The notes beneath the pieces are model-generated. The model saw nothing but the letters and a program-made list of their open reading frames with translations, had not been told where the DNA came from and did not search any database. Positions 1-7,592 of a stretch of DNA of 64,000 nt are shown here, piece by piece. The stretch's first letter is position 1. Every line of letters begins with the position of its first letter. The position numbers and the translations under genes are program-made. Source of the DNA: Nitratiruptor sp. SB155-2 (GTDB lineage Bacteria; Campylobacterota; Campylobacteria; Campylobacterales; Nitratiruptoraceae); NCBI RefSeq assembly GCF_000010325.1, contig NC_009662.1, forward strand, positions 62,001-126,000. The letters are read 5' to 3'.

Positions 1-402
1 GGCAGTTTGGGCAGAAGACTCTATGTGAAGGTGAAAGATTTGATGCGAACACAAAACCTTCCTATCATCAACGAGGAGACTCCTCTCAAAGAGGCTATCG
101 TTGTTATGAGTGAAGGAAAACTTGGTAATGTTTTGATCAAAAATGGGGAAGGAAAATTGGTAGGAGTTTTGAGTGACGGCGATCTTAGAAGAGCTTTAAT
201 GAGCCAAAACTTTTCATTGGATACTCCTGCTATAGAGTATGCGACCAAGAGTCCAAAGATGATTGATGATGAGAATATGCTTGCAAGTGATGCACTGAAA
301 CTTATTGAAGAGTACAAGATTCAGATGCTGGTTATCGTGAAAAACGGCCATATCGAAGGCGTACTCCATATTCATGATTTGGTAGAGGCTGGAATCAAAT
401 GA
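1..402 (+). CDS. kdsD: Arabinose-5-phosphate isomerase, C-terminal CBS pair (partial)
   Basis: The frame is open at the left edge (it reads GSLGRRL before the first possible internal start), so this is the 3' part of a longer gene. What remains is two CBS motifs (roughly residues 10-65 and 75-130 of the visible part). In KpsF/KdsD enzymes a SIS isomerase domain is followed by a GRRL linker and such a CBS pair; the enzyme converts ribulose-5-phosphate to arabinose-5-phosphate for the Kdo of lipopolysaccharide. The SIS domain is outside the window, so the isomerase call rests on the linker and CBS resemblance. Its stop overlaps the rluB start by 4 bp (ATGA). Confidence 0.8.
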   Translation, partial: GSLGRRLYVKVKDLMRTQNLPIINEETPLKEAIVVMSEGKLGNVLIKNGEGKLVGVLSDGDLRRALMSQNFSLDTPAIEYATKSPKMIDDENMLASDALKLIEEYKIQMLVIVKNGHIEGVLHIHDLVEAGIK

Positions 403-1181
403 GACTCAATAAATATATTTCACACAATACGACCTACTCCAGGCGTGAAGCCGACAGGCTGATACAAGAGGGCTTTGTCAAAGTGAATCGTCAAATCGTC
501 AAAGAGCCATTTTACGATGTACAAGAGGGTGATAAGGTTTTTGTAAAAGGTAAGCTTATAAAACCGAAAGTGGACTATACAGTCATCGTTTACAATAAAC
601 CAAAGGGAGAGCTTGTAACCAAAAAGGATGACAGGGGGCGAAAAACGATCTATGACTCCTTGCCTAAAAAGTTTGCTCACTATATTCCGGTAGGGAGACT
701 CGATTTTGCAAGCGAGGGGCTTTTGCTTCTTACAGATTCTCCAAAGATTGCCCAGGCTCTCATGGAAAGCGATATTCCAAGAGTTTATAACGTAAAAATC
801 AAAGGGGAAGTGACACCAAAAATGGAAGAGGCGATGCGTGAAGGACTAGAGCTTGAGGACGCTACGGCGGGCGGACATGAGAAAAGCAGAGTTACTTCTA
901 TGAAGTTTGCTCCCTTTTTCGCCTACAGGATAGATAAAAACGCCCCTACGTTCAGTAAACTTAAAGTTGCACTGACTGAAGGGAAAAATAGGGAAATAAG
1001 ACGATTTTTTGCTCATTTTGGCAAAGATGTGGTAGACTTAAAAAGAGTGGAATATGGCTGGATCAAACTCAACGCCCTACCAACGGGCAAAACGAGGTAT
1101 TTGAGTAAAAAAGAGTATGAAAAGCTTCGAGAATTTTTAAAGGAATTGAATGCAAACAATTCAGCTAAAAACAAGTCATAA
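399..1181 (+). CDS. rluB: 23S rRNA pseudouridine synthase, RluB/RsuA family
   Basis: A 260-residue protein with an N-terminal S4 RNA-binding domain (residues 1-50, RLNKYIS and RREADRLI) followed by an RsuA-type catalytic domain. The catalytic aspartate is visible in GRLDFASEGLLLL, at about residue 102, and the family motif NREIRR lies near residue 207. Family members isomerise one uridine of ribosomal RNA; RluB acts on 23S rRNA U2605 in E. coli. The choice between RluB, RluE and RsuA is inferred from length and S4 domain. It is translationally coupled to kdsD upstream and overlaps the next gene by 32 bp. Confidence 0.85.
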   Translation: MRLNKYISHNTTYSRREADRLIQEGFVKVNRQIVKEPFYDVQEGDKVFVKGKLIKPKVDYTVIVYNKPKGELVTKKDDRGRKTIYDSLPKKFAHYIPVGRLDFASEGLLLLTDSPKIAQALMESDIPRVYNVKIKGEVTPKMEEAMREGLELEDATAGGHEKSRVTSMKFAPFFAYRIDKNAPTFSKLKVALTEGKNREIRRFFAHFGKDVVDLKRVEYGWIKLNALPTGKTRYLSKKEYEKLREFLKELNANNSAKNKS

Positions 1182-1545
1182 ATCGGAGATGATTGAGATC
1201 ACGGAGATTGTAAAAGAGGCTGTGATTCGCAGTGGCGTGAGCAATGGCAGCTGTATCGTTTACTCCCCTCATACCACTACAGGTGTTTTACTTTTTGAAA
1301 ATGTCGATCCAAACTTGCAACGAGATTATTTGGCTCACATGAGCCGACTTGTGCCAAAAAGCGATCGATATGCCCATGGCACCAATGCCGATGCTCACTT
1401 GAAAAGTGCTCTTTGCGGCAATAGCGTCAGTATTCCCGTAGTCGATGCGAAACTGATGCTTGGCCAGTGGCAAGGGATATTTTTTTGTGAGTTTGATGGA
1501 CCAAGAGATGAGCGTACTCTATATATAAAAGTGGTTAATGGATAG
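1150..1545 (+). CDS. YjbQ/UPF0047 family protein (first of two copies)
   Basis: A 131-residue single-domain protein matching the YjbQ family: SPHTTTGVLLFEN near the N-terminus, HLKSALCGNSVSIPV in the middle and LGQWQGIFFCEFDGPR at the C-terminus, all around the family's conserved His and Arg pocket. Family members have been linked to weak thiamine-phosphate synthase activity, but their cellular role is unsettled. The ATG at 1150 follows an AAGGAA ribosome site inside the rluB end. A second paralogue lies at 57383-57802. Confidence 0.85.
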   Translation: MQTIQLKTSHKSEMIEITEIVKEAVIRSGVSNGSCIVYSPHTTTGVLLFENVDPNLQRDYLAHMSRLVPKSDRYAHGTNADAHLKSALCGNSVSIPVVDAKLMLGQWQGIFFCEFDGPRDERTLYIKVVNG

Positions 1546-2713
1546 ATACCGTCCAAAAAGTTTAGAAGAGTTTATAGGACAACGACAGCTTCTTGCTCCC
1601 GAAGCACCTTTTTATAAGCTTTTAAAACAAAGAGCCCTCCCCCACTCTTTTTTCTTTGGACCTCCAGGAACTGGTAAAACTACCCTTGCTAGAATCGTCG
1701 CCAAAGAGTATGAGAGCGATTTTTTCGAACTCAATGCAACAAGCCTAAAAATAGAAGAGATTCGAAAGATTGTTCATCGCTATAAAGGAAGCTTTATAAA
1801 GCCTTTGCTCTTTATCGATGAAGTACATAGGCTTTCCAAAAATCAGCAAGAGGTTTTACTTCCAATTATGGAAAAAGAGGAGGCTCTCATTTTGGGAGCG
1901 AGTACAGAAAATCCTTTCTTTTCCTTGACTGCCGCTATTCGTTCCCGCTCTATGCTTTTTGAGTTTCGACCATTAAATGAAGAGGATTTAAATCAATTGG
2001 TGCATAGGGTATGTCAAAACGAGGAATGCAGTATCGATGAGGAGGCGAAGGAGTATATTATTCGTATTTCCCAAGGAGATGCAAGAAATTTGCTGAAGTT
2101 TTTAACAAAAGCCTCCCTTATTGAAAGCCATATCACACTTCAACTGCTTCGTTCTTTAGCGCCAATGAGCTATCATGAAGGGAGTAATTCGAAAGAGACG
2201 CATTACGATTTGGCAAGCGCACTTATCAAAAGTATCCGAGGAAGCGATGTAGATGCTGCTCTATACTATCTAGCAAGACTGATTGAAGGGGGCGAGCCTC
2301 CCGAATTTATTGCAAGACGGCTTGTTATTTTTGCCAGTGAAGATATCGGCAATGCAAATCCCAACGCACTCAATCTTGCTACATCTACGATGATAGCTGT
2401 AAAACACATAGGTTATCCAGAAGCAAGAATTATTTTGTCCCAGTGCGTTATCTATCTTGCATCTTCTCCAAAATCCAATGCAGCCTACAAAGCGATCAAC
2501 AAAGCGATGGAAATGGTTAAGGATGGAGAGATCTATCCCATTCCGGAGCATCTCAAGCCACCAAAGTTTCAGGGATACAAATATCCTCACGATTATGGAG
2601 GATGGGTGGAACAGGCATATACGACAAAACCACTAAAGATTTACGAAAGCAGTGGTATCGGATATGAAAAGCGGCTTTTAGATTGGTTGGAAAAGATCAA
2701 AAAGGTCCAGTAG
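1538..2713 (+). CDS. rarA: Replication-associated recombination protein RarA (MgsA)
   Basis: A 391-residue AAA+ ATPase. Walker A GPPGTGKTT is at residues 41-49 and Walker B LLFIDEVHR at 90-97, followed by sensor 1 (GASTENPFF) and the C-terminal MgsA domain with ARRLVIFASEDIG and the ending motif PPKFQGYKYPHDYGG. RarA acts at stalled replication forks together with SSB. Length is slightly shorter than E. coli RarA (447) because the N-terminal SSB-contacting region is reduced. It overlaps the yjbQ stop by 8 bp, completing a kdsD-rluB-yjbQ-rarA transcription unit. Confidence 0.92.
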   Translation: MDRYRPKSLEEFIGQRQLLAPEAPFYKLLKQRALPHSFFFGPPGTGKTTLARIVAKEYESDFFELNATSLKIEEIRKIVHRYKGSFIKPLLFIDEVHRLSKNQQEVLLPIMEKEEALILGASTENPFFSLTAAIRSRSMLFEFRPLNEEDLNQLVHRVCQNEECSIDEEAKEYIIRISQGDARNLLKFLTKASLIESHITLQLLRSLAPMSYHEGSNSKETHYDLASALIKSIRGSDVDAALYYLARLIEGGEPPEFIARRLVIFASEDIGNANPNALNLATSTMIAVKHIGYPEARIILSQCVIYLASSPKSNAAYKAINKAMEMVKDGEIYPIPEHLKPPKFQGYKYPHDYGGWVEQAYTTKPLKIYESSGIGYEKRLLDWLEKIKKVQ

Positions 2714-2800
2714 CGCCAAAATTCTCATCTCGCTTTCAAAAAGAGGAGTAAAGAGATTTTTCGAGCAGGATGTTAAACCCGACAAAATTGATTGAATTAG

Positions 2801-2830
2801 TTGACAATAGTATCTTTTTTTGTGTACACT
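2801..2830 (+). promoter_or_regulatory. Sigma-70-like promoter of the FadL-like gene
   Basis: TTGACA at 2801-2806, an 18-base spacer and TACACT at 2825-2830. A transcript from here would start about 2837, directly ahead of an AAGGTG ribosome site and the ATG at 2849, giving a very short leader. This also argues against the upstream in-frame start at 2801, which lies inside the promoter. Confidence 0.6.
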
Positions 2831-2848
2831 TTGCAAAAAAGGTGTACT

Positions 2849-3955
2849 ATGAAAAAGCTGCTTCTCTTTGTCCCATTGGCTCTTTTTGCTACAGTTGGAG
2901 ACAATTTGGTGGGCGCAGGTGCGAAGTCGAGAGGTGTTGCTGGTGCCGGTATCGCTTCATACCAGGGAGCTGAATCTATCTTTATCAACCCATCTTTAAT
3001 TTCCTTTGCGCAAAGAAGCAGTGTGGAAATAGGAACTACTTTTTTCATGCCAAAAGTGTATGCCAATGGGTATAAAAGCAGGGCCGATTTCGAGTTGATA
3101 CCCTATTTTGGATATATCAAGCCTTTGGATAGAGAAAGTACTGTCGGTTTAGGCTTGTTTAGTGTCAGCGGAATGGGTGTGGAATATCCGGTCTCTTCGC
3201 TTGCGTATATGAAAACGCAGTTTGGCTATGCAAAATTGATCGGAGCCTATGCAAAACAGTGGGGAAATTTAGGTATTGGGATTGGATGTAATATTTCGTA
3301 TGGTGCTCTACGTATTGCGGCACGCATGCCAAACCAGCTTGGTGATAGGTTGAGCAAAGATATCGGATTTGGGCTCAATGTGGGATTGCATTATAGCTGG
3401 GAAGATATCACTTTGGCAACTACCCTCACCTCTCCCGTATCTATGAAGTACAGTCGTGTTTTTGACTTCAATCATGACGGGAAAAAAGAGAGTTTCCATC
3501 TTACTCAACCAGCGGAAGCGGGTGTAGGCATTGCCTATCATAAGAATGGATGGTTTGTTATGGGAGATTATAAAAGGATATTTTGGTCTCATGCGAAAGG
3601 ATATAAAGATTTTAATTGGAAGAGTCAAAATGTCTATACCATTGGGATTCAAAAACGTTTTGCAAATTTTTCTGTACGTACCGGATACAGTTATGCTACA
3701 AAAGTTATGAACGGCTTTACGGACAGCAATGTAGAAGGGGTTTCTTTTCGGGCCCAAGATATTGCGTTTTTCAATCTCGTAGGGTTTCCTGCTATAACAA
3801 GAAGACACATAAGTGTTGGAATGACAATGGGTCTTAAACCTTATAAAATCAATCTTGCATGGCTTTATGCTCCAAAAGAGCATCTATCAAGTGGCTCTTT
3901 GCAAGCTTCCAATAGGCAAAGTTCACTCACTATAGGGATAGAGTACAGCTTTTAG
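2849..3955 (+). CDS. FadL/OmpP1-type outer-membrane transport protein
   Basis: A 368-residue protein beginning with a signal peptide (MKKLLLFVPLALFA) and followed by the N-terminal hatch features of OmpP1/FadL/TodX proteins (GAGAKSRGVAGAGIA, then an NPSLI motif). The rest has the alternating aromatic and hydrophobic pattern of a beta-barrel and ends in a C-terminal phenylalanine (IGIEYSF), typical of BAM substrates. Family members carry long-chain fatty acids or other hydrophobic compounds across the outer membrane; the substrate cannot be read from sequence. The ATG at 2849 is chosen because it starts the signal peptide and has a ribosome site. It is monocistronic. Confidence 0.8.
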   Translation: MKKLLLFVPLALFATVGDNLVGAGAKSRGVAGAGIASYQGAESIFINPSLISFAQRSSVEIGTTFFMPKVYANGYKSRADFELIPYFGYIKPLDRESTVGLGLFSVSGMGVEYPVSSLAYMKTQFGYAKLIGAYAKQWGNLGIGIGCNISYGALRIAARMPNQLGDRLSKDIGFGLNVGLHYSWEDITLATTLTSPVSMKYSRVFDFNHDGKKESFHLTQPAEAGVGIAYHKNGWFVMGDYKRIFWSHAKGYKDFNWKSQNVYTIGIQKRFANFSVRTGYSYATKVMNGFTDSNVEGVSFRAQDIAFFNLVGFPAITRRHISVGMTMGLKPYKINLAWLYAPKEHLSSGSLQASNRQSSLTIGIEYSF

Positions 3956-3965
3956 CTGCTCTATC
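3937..3965. terminator. Hairpin between convergent genes
   Basis: GATAGAG-TAC-AGC-TTTTA-GCT-G-CTCTATC: ten base pairs with a small internal loop, spanning the end of the FadL-like gene and the gap before the oppositely oriented 3989-4456 gene. It could serve transcripts from both sides. There is no long T tract. Confidence 0.5.
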
Positions 3966-3988
3966 TTAATAGCACTGATTGAAATCCC

Positions 3989-4456
3989 TCATACTTTTGC
4001 CCAACCATGCATCTTTTTTGCCGTTAATGCTGTTTTACCTTGATATTCGATCGGATTGATCGCTACGTAATTGAGCTCTTGTAAGAGGAACTCTAAAGGT
4101 TCTACATCTTCATTGTCAACTATGATAATCAGATCGGCTGCATTTTTCATCATACGGTATATCTTTCGAAAAAAGAGCTCTTTGTCATCGAGTCTGTTGA
4201 TGTCATAAGGGACAAAGATGGTATCAAACATCATGGAGCGTTGATTGTAGCGCTCTTTGGTTTCATCGATTCTGCGAAGTTTCCCTTCCAGCCCTTGCAA
4301 GGCGTCAAAAATCTCATCTTCCAAAGCGGCAACTTCAAGATAGTGCCCTTTTCCTTGGCAAAATTGAGCAAGTTCTTCGGCATGTTCTTTTGTATCGGCA
4401 AAAAGATAGACACGAACTCCCGGGAGATTTGGTATGATCGAAAAAAGTTCTTTCAT
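3989..4456 (-). CDS. Conserved unknown protein, methyltransferase-like context
   Basis: A 155-residue soluble protein that I do not recognise by name. It contains an alternating beta/alpha pattern (VRVYLFAD, HYLEVAALED, MMFDTIFVPYDI, DLIIIVDNED) resembling a Rossmann-like or methyltransferase-like fold, but no clear SAM-binding glycine motif. It is the last gene of the minus-strand unit dtd - laccase-fold gene - this gene, and its start overlaps the previous stop by 4 bp, so it is translated with them. Confidence 0.6.
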   Translation of the reverse strand: MKELFSIIPNLPGVRVYLFADTKEHAEELAQFCQGKGHYLEVAALEDEIFDALQGLEGKLRRIDETKERYNQRSMMFDTIFVPYDINRLDDKELFFRKIYRMMKNAADLIIIVDNEDVEPLEFLLQELNYVAINPIEYQGKTALTAKKMHGWAKV

Positions 4457-5118
4457 GATTCCTCCATCCAGATGAGTGAAACAAATCTTCCAGTTGGGCC
4501 ATCACGCCTATAGGAAAAATAATCACTGTTGCAACAGGTACAGATATTGTAATCTTGAATCGATTCTACCCCACCCTCTTTTAACTGTTCATAAATCATA
4601 GCAGGTATATCTAAAAATCGATTTCGTTTTATAAATCTTTTTGGATAGGTTTGTGCCATCTCCAACGCGATTTCGTAGCAGCAACTGTGAATACCGGGAG
4701 AAAGGATTGCTTTGATGCTGTTTGCACCAAGATTTTTCATCTGTTTGATCGCTTTGCCAACTATTTTTTTCGTTGCTCCTGCTCTACCTGCGTGCAATGC
4801 TGCGATTATCCCCTTTTCATCATATAAAAGTACACCAAAACAGTCCGCACTCATAACAGCCAGTCCCAAATTTGGAGTTGTCGTTATCAACCCATCACAG
4901 GATGGAGGTTTTTGCAACGTATCGATCACAACAATTTTGTCTGAATGGATTTGATTGGCAAACTGAATCTCGGAAAGCCCGGTTTTTTCCTTCAATATTG
5001 CTCTATTTTTTTGTACATCCAAAGGATTGTCACCTACATGTAATGCCAGGTTGAATGTATCGTATGGCGGTTTGCTCACCCCACCCCATCGATTGGTAAT
5101 AAATCTTCTTATCTTCAT
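4453..5118 (-). CDS. pgeF: Laccase-fold purine nucleoside phosphorylase/polyphenol oxidase (YfiH/PgeF type)
   Basis: A 221-residue protein of the multicopper-oxidase-like laccase domain (formerly DUF152). The family's metal/active-site residues are visible: His in NQIHSDKI, Cys in MSADCFGVLLYD and His in ALHAGRAGATK. Members have been shown to phosphorolyse adenosine and inosine (LACC1 family), and E. coli YfiH has been implicated in peptidoglycan quality control. It is coupled to dtd upstream and the unknown gene downstream by 4-bp overlaps. Length is typical. Confidence 0.85.
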   Translation of the reverse strand: MKIRRFITNRWGGVSKPPYDTFNLALHVGDNPLDVQKNRAILKEKTGLSEIQFANQIHSDKIVVIDTLQKPPSCDGLITTTPNLGLAVMSADCFGVLLYDEKGIIAALHAGRAGATKKIVGKAIKQMKNLGANSIKAILSPGIHSCCYEIALEMAQTYPKRFIKRNRFLDIPAMIYEQLKEGGVESIQDYNICTCCNSDYFSYRRDGPTGRFVSLIWMEES

Positions 5119-5558
5119 AGTTTCTTACTATCAAGAATCAAAGTGACTGGACCATCATTGATGATGCCCACCTCCATCATGGCTCCAAATAGACCTGTTT
5201 GAACCGGGAGATGGAGTGATAATTTTTGGCAAAAGTGATCATACAGCTCTTTTGCTTCCTTTGGTGGCATCGCTGCGGTGAAATCCGGGCGATTTCCTTT
5301 TTTAGCATTCCCTGCCAGAGTGAACTGGGACACAACCAGAACAGAGCCCTTCACTTCTAAGATATTTTTATCCATTTTTCCAGATTCGTTGGGGAAGAGG
5401 CGGAGTTTTACAATTTTTTTGATCAATTTTTCGATATCCTTTGTGGTATCCTCTTTCATCACACCAAGCAAAATATTGTATCCTTTGCCAATTTTGGCAA
5501 TCTCCGTTCCATCTATTTTGACCCAAGACTCTTTTACTCTTTGTATGAGTGCTACCAT
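5115..5558 (-). CDS. dtd: D-aminoacyl-tRNA deacylase
   Basis: A 147-residue DTD protein of standard length. Both hallmark active-site motifs are present: SQFTLAGNAKKGNRPDF near the middle and NDGPVTLIL at the C-terminus. It hydrolyses D-amino acids (and glycine from tRNA-Ala) from mischarged tRNA. The gene is first in a three-gene minus-strand unit; an AAAGGAG ribosome site lies just upstream of the ATG and a TATAAT box just beyond, in a compact divergent promoter region shared with the phosphoribosyltransferase gene. Confidence 0.93.
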   Translation of the reverse strand: MVALIQRVKESWVKIDGTEIAKIGKGYNILLGVMKEDTTKDIEKLIKKIVKLRLFPNESGKMDKNILEVKGSVLVVSQFTLAGNAKKGNRPDFTAAMPPKEAKELYDHFCQKLSLHLPVQTGLFGAMMEVGIINDGPVTLILDSKKL

Positions 5559-5608
5559 TGCTCTCCTTTTGTGCTATATTATAAAAAAAGCTCAAAAAAG
5601 GAAAGACC
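5559..5608. promoter_or_regulatory. Divergent promoter region between dtd and the phosphoribosyltransferase gene
   Basis: Only 50 bases separate the two start codons. The near-palindromic TATATTATAA at about 5575-5584 offers a -10 box on both strands (TATAAT toward dtd, TATATT/TATTAT toward the right). Each gene has its own ribosome site (AAAGGAG and AAAGGAAAG). Confidence 0.5.
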
Positions 5609-6235
5609 ATGATCTTTAGCGATAGATTTGAAGCAGGAGAGCTTTTGGCGCAAAAACTGCAAGGGTATAGAGATGATTCGCAGACCATAGTAGTGGCCCT
5701 TCCTAGAGGGGGCGTGCCGGTAGCCTATGTGATTGCGAAGCAGCTTAACCTTCCCATGGATATCTTTTTTGTCAAAAAGATTCCATCACCTTACAATCCC
5801 GAAGCCGCGATTGGAGCCATCAGTGAAAACGGGCTTGAGTATCTCAACGAAAGGGCTGTGATGATGCTCAATGTCTCCAGGCCCTATGTAGATGAGCATG
5901 CAAGAAAGATTATGGAAAAGATGAAAGAAAAAAGGGCTCTTTATCAAAAGAGGAGGATATCAGTAGCAGGAAAAAGAGTGATTTTAGTCGATGATGGCGT
6001 GGCGACGGGAGCAAGTATGTATCTGGCTGCAAGAGCTTTGAAAGATGAGGGAGCCAAAGAAGTGGTTATTGCCGTTCCGGTTGCGCCTCCGGATAGTTTG
6101 GCTCTTTTGAAAGAGGTAGCCGACAGGGTGATTGTACTGCAAACACCACCAGACTTTATGGCTGTAGGCCAGTTTTATCGAGATTTTCATCAACTAAATG
6201 ATGAAGAGGTAATGGAGTTGCTATCCAAAGTTTAA
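5609..6235 (+). CDS. Phosphoribosyltransferase-family protein
   Basis: A 208-residue type I phosphoribosyltransferase-like protein. The PRPP-binding loop is visible as VILVDDGVATGASM at about residues 124-137, and an N-terminal ALPRGGVPVAYVIA segment matches the family found in many bacteria as stand-alone PRTase proteins of unknown substrate. It sits alone between divergent dtd and convergent marC-like genes, so context gives no pathway. The annotation is limited to fold and likely PRPP binding. Confidence 0.8.
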   Translation: MIFSDRFEAGELLAQKLQGYRDDSQTIVVALPRGGVPVAYVIAKQLNLPMDIFFVKKIPSPYNPEAAIGAISENGLEYLNERAVMMLNVSRPYVDEHARKIMEKMKEKRALYQKRRISVAGKRVILVDDGVATGASMYLAARALKDEGAKEVVIAVPVAPPDSLALLKEVADRVIVLQTPPDFMAVGQFYRDFHQLNDEEVMELLSKV

Positions 6236-6880
6236 TCAAGCTTCCCAAAGTCCTTTGATACCGCTTATGAGAAATTGGGCTGCGATCGCTCCGACGATAA
6301 GCCCCATGATTCGTGTCAGGATCTTAATGCCGGTGACTCCTAATGCTTTATTGATAATACTTGCATAGCGTAAAGTGAGATAGGTTGCCAATGATGCGAT
6401 CAAAATAGCGATGCTTAAAAGTATATAGGAAAGAGCTGGATGGAGCTGGCTAGAATTATTATGGCTTAAGACTACAATAGTCGCTATAACGCCTGGACCA
6501 AACAGGATAGGAATACCGAGAGGGACAATCGCGATATCCTCTTTTTCTTGTGCTTCTTGTGCTTCTTCCGGAGAGTGTCTGTTTTTGGCTCCGTGTCCAT
6601 AGGCCATATTGATGGCGATGAGCATCAATATAATGCCCCCTATAATTTTAATGGAGTATATGTTTATCCCAAAAAACTGAAAGACAACCTCTCCACCAAA
6701 AAGGGTAACAAAAGATGCTGCAAAAACTGTCAATGTGGCTTTTCTTGCCACATCTGCAATAGCGGATGCGGTTGGTGGCGAAATCATCGATATCATAATA
6801 GAAGCAGCTGCAATTGGGTTGATAATAGTTATAAGTGCAATTATGTCATGAAGTAAAATCGAGATAAAAATAGAGTTCAT
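6236..6880 (-). CDS. MarC-family integral membrane protein
   Basis: A 214-residue protein with about six hydrophobic segments and the MarC/UPF0056 signatures NPIAAASIMISMISPP near the N-terminus and VPLGIPILFGPGVIAT in the second half. MarC proteins are widespread inner-membrane proteins without proven function; the early link to antibiotic resistance was not upheld. It abuts the phosphoribosyltransferase stop directly. Its own start faces the TetR gene across a 106-bp region. Confidence 0.85.
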   Translation of the reverse strand: MNSIFISILLHDIIALITIINPIAAASIMISMISPPTASAIADVARKATLTVFAASFVTLFGGEVVFQFFGINIYSIKIIGGIILMLIAINMAYGHGAKNRHSPEEAQEAQEKEDIAIVPLGIPILFGPGVIATIVVLSHNNSSQLHPALSYILLSIAILIASLATYLTLRYASIINKALGVTGIKILTRIMGLIVGAIAAQFLISGIKGLWEA

Positions 6881-6952
6881 TCATACCCTTTTTTATCGTA
6901 AATCGTATCATAATTTTTATAAGAATTAAGAATAAATTAATAAACTCTTTGT

Positions 6953-6977
6953 TATAGTTACTTACTGTTAGGTAAGT
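6953..6977 (+). promoter_or_regulatory. Promoter and palindromic operator of the TetR gene
   Basis: A -10 box TATAGT at 6953-6958 is followed directly by ACTTAC-TGTTAG-GTAAGT (6960-6977), a perfect 6-bp inverted repeat with a 6-bp centre. It covers the expected transcription start, 10 bases before the start codon, the usual place for autorepression by a TetR dimer. GGAG at 6977-6980 serves as ribosome site. Confidence 0.65.
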
Positions 6978-6986
6978 GGAGTAAAT

Positions 6987-7592
6987 ATGAGTAAAAAAAT
7001 GGATCTATTGCAGATCGCTGCAAGACATTTCGCCAACTATGGATATAGTGGTGTCTCTTTGGACAAGATTGCCAAAGAGGCTGGAGTAACAAAGCCGGCA
7101 ATCTATTACCATTTCAAAAATAAGGATGAGTTGTATGAAGCGGTATTGATGTACCGTTTTGATACTCTTTTACACCATTTGGAAAAGAAAATAGCGGCTC
7201 GTATGCCGGCACAGAAACTGGTGCAATATATTGAAGGGTTTGGGGAGTATTTGCAACAAAACCCTTGCTTTGCGGCTATTTTGGCACATGAATTTGCTGA
7301 TAACGGCAAACATATGAGCGATAGTGCTGCGAAGCAACTCTCGAAAACGCTCAACATGCTTACATCCATTCTCAACGAAGGAATCGCAAAAGAAGAGTTT
7401 GCAATAGAAAACCCTATGGTAGTTCAGATGATGATCGTAAGCTCGCTTATCATGCATCAAACAACTAAAGAGCTCCGCGGTCGCGTAGCAAATTTTGTGG
7501 AAGGGTATAAGATCTTGCCTGACCCCAATATCGAGGATTTTGCAAAACTCTTAGCAAGAAAAATAGAAAAACTTATAAGGAAAGTCCCATGA
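6987..7592 (+). CDS. TetR/AcrR-family regulator of the RND pump
   Basis: A 201-residue TetR regulator. The N-terminal helix-turn-helix occupies residues 16-50 (GVSLDKIAKEAGVTKPAIYYHF), followed by the variable all-helical ligand domain. It is the first gene of a four-gene unit and overlaps the outer-membrane component by 4 bp, so it is co-translated with the pump it presumably represses. A perfect palindrome lies over its promoter. Inducing compounds are unknown. Confidence 0.9.
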   Translation: MSKKMDLLQIAARHFANYGYSGVSLDKIAKEAGVTKPAIYYHFKNKDELYEAVLMYRFDTLLHHLEKKIAARMPAQKLVQYIEGFGEYLQQNPCFAAILAHEFADNGKHMSDSAAKQLSKTLNMLTSILNEGIAKEEFAIENPMVVQMMIVSSLIMHQTTKELRGRVANFVEGYKILPDPNIEDFAKLLARKIEKLIRKVP

